Of a stretch of DNA of 17,980 nt, positions 13,797 to 17,980 are shown piece after piece (position 1 is the stretch's first letter; each line of letters begins with the position of its first letter). Under the pieces are notes generated by a model. It had not been told where the DNA came from. It made no database searches and saw nothing but the letters and a program-made list of their open reading frames with translations. The DNA comes from an uncultured bacterium (GTDB lineage Bacteria; Patescibacteriota; Microgenomatia; UBA1400; PJMF01): assembly GCA_903959355.1 (NCBI GenBank), contig CAJBWJ010000069.1, positions 1 to 17,980 on the forward strand. The letters are read 5' to 3'. A program made the position numbers and the translations under genes.

Positions 13797-14633
13797 TTAT
13801 TGGTTATCGACTTTAGCAGAGCCCGTACTGGTAGTATTCCTGGTAGTATTTAGGGTTCTTTCCAGTTCTTCCACAGTCTTGTCCTGTATACCAAATAGAT
13901 TTCCTCTATTTCCTTTTATGACGCTTTCTTGTTGTTCTAGATCATTTGGAATTAATTCGTTAATGTTATTGAGGATCTTGCTATCTGCATCAGCAATATT
14001 TGGTAATGGACTAGTAATGGTAGTTTTAATTGGCTGAGTAAAGTAAAAAGTGCGCAAAACCAAATCAGCTTGGGCTTGAGCGTTTTTGTCTTCATCAATA
14101 TTTCGATTAATTGAAATACTGGTAACAGTACTAATAGGAGTGACTTGCTCTATAAGGCTTAAAAACTCTTGAATTTTCCATAGTTGGCCGCTGACACTAA
14201 AATCTAAATCTAGATAATCATACTTTTGATCATCACTACTTTTTTTAATTTTAGTGGTGTCGGTGGCGATTTCTCCAGGATTGAGAGTAAAATTTTTGAT
14301 GACCACTTCCGTAGCGTTGGCAACATTGTTTAAATTGCTGAGTATTTCTAAAAGAGGTTTGTGTGATGGCAATACTTTATCAATGTCTGATGATTTATTA
14401 AATTGTGGATCTACTGATAATTGTTTAAGCTGCTCTGCTTTTTCTAGAAATTTAGCTAGCTCCGCTTCTCTATCTTTTAATTTGCCAAGGTCAGCCTGAA
14501 TTGGTGATATTTGTTTAATTATGCCGATAAAAATCATCAATGCACTCACAACGAAAAATAAAATAGCTAAAACTAATTCTTTGCGAGTGTTCCAAAAAAG
14601 CCTCCAGTTGATATCTGCTTTATTTTCAATCAT
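13797..14633 (-). CDS. pilO: Type IV pilus inner-membrane protein PilO-like
   Basis: The protein has 278 residues. A short cytoplasmic N-terminus is followed by one membrane span at about 18-39, then a coiled coil (43-72, heptad-like K/E/L pattern) and a periplasmic-side ferredoxin-like region with VVIKNF...LDLDFSVSGQLWKIQEFLSLIEQ, the typical PilO core. Residues 205-278 are an extra Asn/Thr/Ser-rich tail. PilO pairs with PilN beneath the pilus platform. It overlaps pilN by 8 bases and comes last in the pilM-pilN-pilO operon, which supports the name more than sequence does. No pilP or pilQ follows. Confidence 0.82.
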   Translation of the reverse strand: MIENKADINWRLFWNTRKELVLAILFFVVSALMIFIGIIKQISPIQADLGKLKDREAELAKFLEKAEQLKQLSVDPQFNKSSDIDKVLPSHKPLLEILSNLNNVANATEVVIKNFTLNPGEIATDTTKIKKSSDDQKYDYLDLDFSVSGQLWKIQEFLSLIEQVTPISTVTSISINRNIDEDKNAQAQADLVLRTFYFTQPIKTTITSPLPNIADADSKILNNINELIPNDLEQQESVIKGNRGNLFGIQDKTVEELERTLNTTRNTTSTGSAKVDNQ

Positions 14634-15174
14634 TTTTTTTCAGTTCTAATTTTAGAGTCAACTTATAATTGCCAATTTCACCGCGAGTTAAAATACTTTT
14701 TTCGATGTTTTGATATTGTTTACGCAGTCCTGCCGAATCTAGCAAATCATTTACTTCTTGTAGTTTAAAGACGTTGTCGCTACTTAATTGTAAGACTAAT
14801 CCTCCCTGATCCTCTTGATAACTCATGCCAATTATTTCTGCAATACCATTAAAAGTGTCAGAAAAATAACTCATGGCTTCTTGTTTATTGCTTCTCTTTT
14901 GATAGATTTCGCTAATAACTTTAATTTTATTTACGAAAATTAAATAGCTAACCTCAATGTTTTCTTGAGACAAGATAGTATTTTTGTATTTGGTAATTTT
15001 TTTCTCAGCATTACTTATTTGGAGCGTGTTGTAAAGCTTAAAAGCAAATGTTCCAACCATGATGACTGTAATAGCAATCAAAATATAGGTACTAATGCGG
15101 AAAATCTTAGTGTCCTGTTCTTTTTGCTTGTCTTTTTGATTGACGCGGTTGGCTAAGAAATTAATATTAATCAT
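14626..15174 (-). CDS. pilN: Type IV pilus inner-membrane protein PilN-like
   Basis: The protein is 182 residues from the ATG at 15174, which gives the typical PilN start MININFLANR (family: MIxINLLP, the segment that docks into PilM). An in-frame TTG at 15198 would extend it into pilM and is less likely. One membrane span covers about 28-48 (STYILIAITVIMVGTFAF), then a coiled coil (50-70) and a small alpha/beta domain. It begins 7 bases after the pilM stop and overlaps pilO. It links the cytoplasmic PilM ring to PilO in the alignment complex. Confidence 0.85.
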   Translation of the reverse strand: MININFLANRVNQKDKQKEQDTKIFRISTYILIAITVIMVGTFAFKLYNTLQISNAEKKITKYKNTILSQENIEVSYLIFVNKIKVISEIYQKRSNKQEAMSYFSDTFNGIAEIIGMSYQEDQGGLVLQLSSDNVFKLQEVNDLLDSAGLRKQYQNIEKSILTRGEIGNYKLTLKLELKKND

Positions 15175-15181
15175 TGCTGTT

Positions 15182-16189
15182 TTATAATTTTCTAGCAATT
15201 AAACCCATACAAACGCTAAAACTGAGTTGATTTTTTTCTGGAATTTGACCCTTAGATCCGGCAAAAGGATCAACTTGTAGTACTTCTACACCAAGAGTTT
15301 GTGTTAGTTTTTCTGTCAAACCTTTCATTGCGGCTGGACCTCCGGAAAGCACAATTCTCTTAATTTTTTGCTCTGGATGATTTTGAGTAAAAAAACGAAT
15401 AGCTTTTTGTAGGTCGATGATCATGTTATCAATTATTGGAGAAACAACTTGAATGAGTTTTCCTTCCATTTGTGTTGGATCAAGACCATAATTAATTTTG
15501 TACTCTTCAGCTTGTTTATTGTCTAGATTAAAGCTTTGAGCTATTGCTCCATCAATTAGCGAGCCTCCAGTTTTGGAATTAAAAACAAATTCAAACATGC
15601 CGTTGGCAATAACAGCAATGTCATTGCCGCTAGTTCCCATTTGCAAAATAATTGCCTCAGGATCATTGCTTTGAATATCTAAAGAACGAATTACAGAAAA
15701 AATTTGAGTTTCTAGTAGCGTGGCTTCAATGCCGATATTAAGAAAAATATTATTAATTTTTTCAATTACAGATTTGCGTGAGCCTACCAGCAAAACCTTC
15801 ATGGTGGCATTGGCAGTTTTTTTTTCTGGTTTTTCTAAAACTTGGTATTGCAGCATGAGGTCATTTTTTGGAATTGGAATAGCTTGTTCAGCTTGCCAAC
15901 CAATTGCTGAAGCTAGCTCTGCTTCATTGAGAAAAGGAATTTCGATGACTTTGCTGGTCACTAAATATTCTGGCAAACTCAATCTAACATCACTCTGATC
16001 AAGTTTGTAGTCATGAAAAAGATTGGAAATCATCTCTGAAAATTGAAGAATTTCTTGGTCATTTTTTGGGGCAACCATACCAAGTTTATTTGGTACTTCA
16101 ATTGATTTATTGATGACTTGACCTTTACTATCTTTGGCAACCACTATCTTAATAGAGTGAGTACCGATGTCTATGGCAGTAATCGACAT
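15182..16189 (-). CDS. pilM: Type IV pilus assembly protein PilM (actin-like ATPase fold)
   Basis: The protein is 335 residues, normal for PilM, the cytoplasmic actin-fold protein that binds PilN. Phosphate-1 is at 5-13 (AIDIGTHSIKI), the SHS2/1C-type insert runs about 28-150 with GWQAEQAIPIP at 97-107, and the adenosine motif is IVLSGGPAAMKGL at 279-291. The segment GGSLIDGAIAQSFNLDNKQAEEYK is strongly PilM-like. The phosphate-2 motif is unusual: ILQMGTSGNDIAV at 180-192, where an Asp is expected before the Gly (Gln183 and Met184 here). AAGGTGA lies 5 bases before the ATG. pilN follows at once. The Asp loss could weaken nucleotide hydrolysis. Confidence 0.93.
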   Translation of the reverse strand: MSITAIDIGTHSIKIVVAKDSKGQVINKSIEVPNKLGMVAPKNDQEILQFSEMISNLFHDYKLDQSDVRLSLPEYLVTSKVIEIPFLNEAELASAIGWQAEQAIPIPKNDLMLQYQVLEKPEKKTANATMKVLLVGSRKSVIEKINNIFLNIGIEATLLETQIFSVIRSLDIQSNDPEAIILQMGTSGNDIAVIANGMFEFVFNSKTGGSLIDGAIAQSFNLDNKQAEEYKINYGLDPTQMEGKLIQVVSPIIDNMIIDLQKAIRFFTQNHPEQKIKRIVLSGGPAAMKGLTEKLTQTLGVEVLQVDPFAGSKGQIPEKNQLSFSVCMGLIARKL

Positions 16190-16213
16190 ATCTTCACCTT
16201 ATCTAATAAATAT

Positions 16214-17011
16214 TTATTTTTCTAAACCACTACCGCTTACTAAGGCAAAATCCATAAAAGCTGGAGCGCTGGGAATAGATCTTTTGACTTCAATTGCTTT
16301 GGCACTCGAGCCATCTGGCATTTGAGCTAAAGACAGAATTGTATATTGAGCATTTGCGATTAAATTGGTAGCAGCCCCAACATTGATATCAGTTCCTCTT
16401 CCAATTGGAAAGATTCTAATGAAAGATGATTGATTGTTATTACTAGTAATGTTTATTCCATATTGGAATTGATAAGTATCGAGAGTGGAACTATTGGCAC
16501 TAATGAAATGTTGATCGCTGTAGTTAGGACAATTGCCTACTAAATAATAGTTTACGTCGAAACTATCAACTTTTAAAAAGTAATGACCAATCAATAAATT
16601 AGCGGCTCCCTGAGTACATTCACTTTTTGACCAGTTAATATTTACAACACCAGTTTGTCCTTCAGTGACTCTAATTTCTAAGGCAGTTTTTTCTGTCAAA
16701 AAACCTTCAAAGCTTTGCTCTGTTTTAATACTAACTTGATTCAAATTAGCGTCTTCAAAAGTAAAATCTGCTGGCAGCTGTGCGTTTTGATCACTTTCAA
16801 ACTGGAAAATATTGCCGAGAGCTTGTTGTACGCCTGATTCTGCGGTACTAAAAACTCTAGCACTATCTTCTTGAGTAAGAATGCCTTGGCTTTCTTTAAT
16901 TGTTCGATTGGCTATTGATAAGCCAACGACCAAAATAATGGCTGAGATGAGTAAAACAATCACCCCAACCTGACCAGATTGATTGGAACCTAAGTGGGTA
17001 GTTTTTTGCAT
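16214..17011 (-). CDS. PilX-like pilus-associated protein
   Basis: The protein has 265 residues. A short polar leader with GQVG is followed by one hydrophobic segment (about 14-34, VIVLLISAIILVVGLSIANR) and then a TIKESQ and STAESGVQQALGN stretch, the general pattern of PilX N-terminal domains (GQ..L..LL..LL..G....R......R.FS.AESG...AL). It lacks the Phe1/Glu5 pair of a true prepilin cleavage site, so PilD processing is uncertain. The remainder looks beta-rich and extracellular with two cysteines in WSKSECTQG and VGNCPNY. It leads the pilM-N-O operon, 24 bases before pilM, and is the first gene after a near-leaderless promoter. PilX proteins are pilus-associated factors; the exact role is inference. 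Confidence 0.75.
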   Translation of the reverse strand: MQKTTHLGSNQSGQVGVIVLLISAIILVVGLSIANRTIKESQGILTQEDSARVFSTAESGVQQALGNIFQFESDQNAQLPADFTFEDANLNQVSIKTEQSFEGFLTEKTALEIRVTEGQTGVVNINWSKSECTQGAANLLIGHYFLKVDSFDVNYYLVGNCPNYSDQHFISANSSTLDTYQFQYGINITSNNNQSSFIRIFPIGRGTDINVGAATNLIANAQYTILSLAQMPDGSSAKAIEVKRSIPSAPAFMDFALVSGSGLEK

Positions 17012-17019
17012 GCTAAATC

Positions 17020-17049
17020 ATGATAGCAGAGTTTTGCGGTTGCAAGCAA
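17020..17049 (-). promoter_or_regulatory. Sigma70-type promoter for the pilX-pilM-pilN-pilO operon, predicted leaderless
   Basis: On the minus strand TTGCTT (17049-17044) and TATCAT (17025-17020) are 18 bases apart. Eight bases separate the -10 box from the ATG at 17011, placing the transcription start at or within 2 bases of the start codon. No ribosome-binding site is present. Confidence 0.5.
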
Positions 17050-17104
17050 GTTTTTCTTTAATTTAAATCTATCAAACAGGTTCATGCTAATATATGATTG
17101 CTTC

Positions 17105-17230
17105 ATGAGGCAAGAAATCTGGAAATATTTTTCAACTCGCAGTAATTTGTTGTTAATTTTTATCATGATATTTGCAACATCAGTTGGGTTATTGATATTT
17201 TTTCTGAATACTTCTTCAATTTCATTTTGA
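17105..17230 (+). CDS. Small single-span membrane peptide (41 residues), unknown
   Basis: A short reading frame from ATG 17105 to TGA 17230. The peptide has a basic, aromatic start (MRQEIWKYFSTRSN), one strong hydrophobic helix at about 15-35, and a Thr/Ser-rich end, and it fits a one-pass membrane microprotein. TATGAT at 17093-17098 lies six bases upstream, a possible -10, but no convincing -35 is visible and there is no Shine-Dalgarno sequence. It sits between divergent pilX and the next plus-strand membrane protein gene. Its reality rests on membrane-like composition and context only. Confidence 0.4.
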   Translation: MRQEIWKYFSTRSNLLLIFIMIFATSVGLLIFFLNTSSISF

Positions 17231-17254
17231 TGACAAAAAATTATATATAACTAT

Positions 17255-17980
17255 ATGAAGAACAAAATTAATGTAAAACATAAAGTTAAATTTGTTTTAT
17301 TTTTGACGCTTTTAATTACCCAGCTTTTAACTATAGGAATTGTTTTAGTAAATTACTTATTTTTTACCAATACTTTGGCCAATAATCCAAAATGGCAGGT
17401 GAGTAAAACTCAGCTTTATAATCCAGGTTATGACGGAAATTCTTTTAAATATTTTTTACCAGCATTAGCGAAAAATTCTCTAAACTTATCCTCTTGGAGA
17501 GGATATCATGAAGTTAGTTCAACTGAAAAATTTACTTGGAAAGAATTTTCACTGAATTTTTTACCAAGCAATCAATCTTATCTTTATGTAATCTTTGATC
17601 AGAATGATGAGTATTTTTCGGCTTTAAGAATTAGTTATTCTCCACTTCACACTACTGCTTTGATTAAAGCTAGATATACTGGCGAATTTATAGAACAAAC
17701 TCCTATAGAAAATATTTCTATAAACGGAGAAGGTTGGCAAAAGCTTGCTTTTAAAAAAGACAGTTCAAAAAATAAAAATATTCAGATTTTTTATAATGAT
17801 AAAGAAATTGCTACTTATAATTATGCAAGTGAATCTGCAGAAAGTATTATTGCTTTTAGAGCAGGTCAAAACCAAATTTTAGTTGACAATGTATTAATAG
17901 TCGATGATAACGGTAAAATTTTACTTAAAGAAAATTTTGATCACTTAGATAATTTTTGGATTTATTTTTTATTGATAATA
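17255..17980 (+). CDS. Membrane-anchored protein with extracellular beta-sandwich-like domain (partial, runs off right edge)
   Basis: The reading frame is open from ATG 17255 to the window end, 242 codons with no stop. Residues 11-40 hold one membrane segment after a Lys-rich start. The following 185 residues look like an extracellular concanavalin/LamG-type beta-sandwich: alternating strands, GEGWQKLAFKK, IQIFYNDKEIATYNY, IIAFRAGQNQILVDNVLIVDDN and ILLKENFDHLDN, a pattern common in such domains. A new hydrophobic stretch (FWIYFLLII) begins at the very end, so a second membrane segment or multi-span region probably follows. I do not recognise a named family. No Shine-Dalgarno sequence precedes the ATG. 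Confidence 0.7.
   Translation, partial: MKNKINVKHKVKFVLFLTLLITQLLTIGIVLVNYLFFTNTLANNPKWQVSKTQLYNPGYDGNSFKYFLPALAKNSLNLSSWRGYHEVSSTEKFTWKEFSLNFLPSNQSYLYVIFDQNDEYFSALRISYSPLHTTALIKARYTGEFIEQTPIENISINGEGWQKLAFKKDSSKNKNIQIFYNDKEIATYNYASESAESIIAFRAGQNQILVDNVLIVDDNGKILLKENFDHLDNFWIYFLLII

Noticed and set aside
13789..13803. CCAAT/ATTGG hairpin between khpA and pilO as a bidirectional terminator
   Set aside because: The stem is only 5 bp and no T run follows it on either strand, so a terminator cannot be supported.
15175..15198. TTG at 15198 as the pilN start
   Set aside because: It extends into pilM, whereas ATG 15174 gives the typical PilN start MININFLANR.
17228..17260. A frameshift joining the 41-residue peptide and the partial protein into one gene
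   Set aside because: Each has its own ATG and its own N-terminal hydrophobic segment, and the spacer has stops; no shared domain spans the junction.
1..17980. TGA read as an amino acid
   Set aside because: TGA ends nusB, rnc and the PKD-like gene at the expected family or overlap positions, so the standard bacterial code fits.
1..17980. CRISPR array, tRNA, rRNA, insertion sequence or attachment site
   Set aside because: I saw no repeat-spacer array, cloverleaf, transposase frame or terminal inverted repeats; intergenic spaces are too short for most of these.

Overview
The window looks like chromosomal DNA from a Candidate Phyla Radiation (Patescibacteria) bacterium, most likely of the Microgenomates type. 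This is inferred from three things: an AT-rich, gene-dense layout; a type IV pilus set with PilX-like, PKD-like and Cys-rich surface proteins but no PilQ secretin or PilP in view; and reduced housekeeping proteins (a 51-residue L32 without a zinc ribbon, an ACP-like protein without the carrier serine). TGA reads as a normal stop in several genes, so recoding of the Gracilibacteria/Absconditabacteria kind is not needed. No named phylum can be proved from the sequence alone.

Region 1 (1-6729, + strand) is a type IV pilus operon: the last codons of pilB, then pilT, pilC, a pilin with its own likely promoter, pilD, a membrane-anchored Cys-rich protein with a PKD-like C-terminus, and four more prepilins. 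Most junctions overlap or are only a few bases, which suggests translational coupling. Region 2 (6741-11353, - strand) reads right to left: a 571-residue protein with a cytoplasmic-looking N-terminus and a mid-protein membrane/lipobox-like segment, a 196-residue anchored protein, a 586-residue secreted protein (Cys-rich front, beta-solenoid-like back), and a sixth prepilin. It may encode a surface or pilus-tip assembly. Region 3 (11354-13783, + strand) is an information-processing cluster: rpmF, nusB, an ACP-like gene, rnc, rpsP, khpA. It starts from a near-consensus promoter lying back to back with the promoter of Region 2. Region 4 (13797-17011, - strand) is pilX-like, pilM, pilN, pilO, the inner-membrane platform of the same pilus. 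Region 5 (17105-17980, + strand) holds a 41-residue membrane peptide and the start of a membrane-anchored protein that runs off the edge.

Together, PilB and PilT would drive extension and retraction, PilC with PilM/N/O would form the platform, PilD would process six prepilins, and the PKD, PilX and 586-residue proteins are candidates for pilus-associated or surface-exposed parts. A regulatory theme is that three genes (9588-, 13116+, 17011-) have a good sigma70-type promoter whose -10 box lies only 8-9 bases before the start codon, predicting nearly leaderless mRNAs. No tRNA, rRNA, CRISPR array or insertion sequence was seen, and there is no gene-free stretch over 300 bases.
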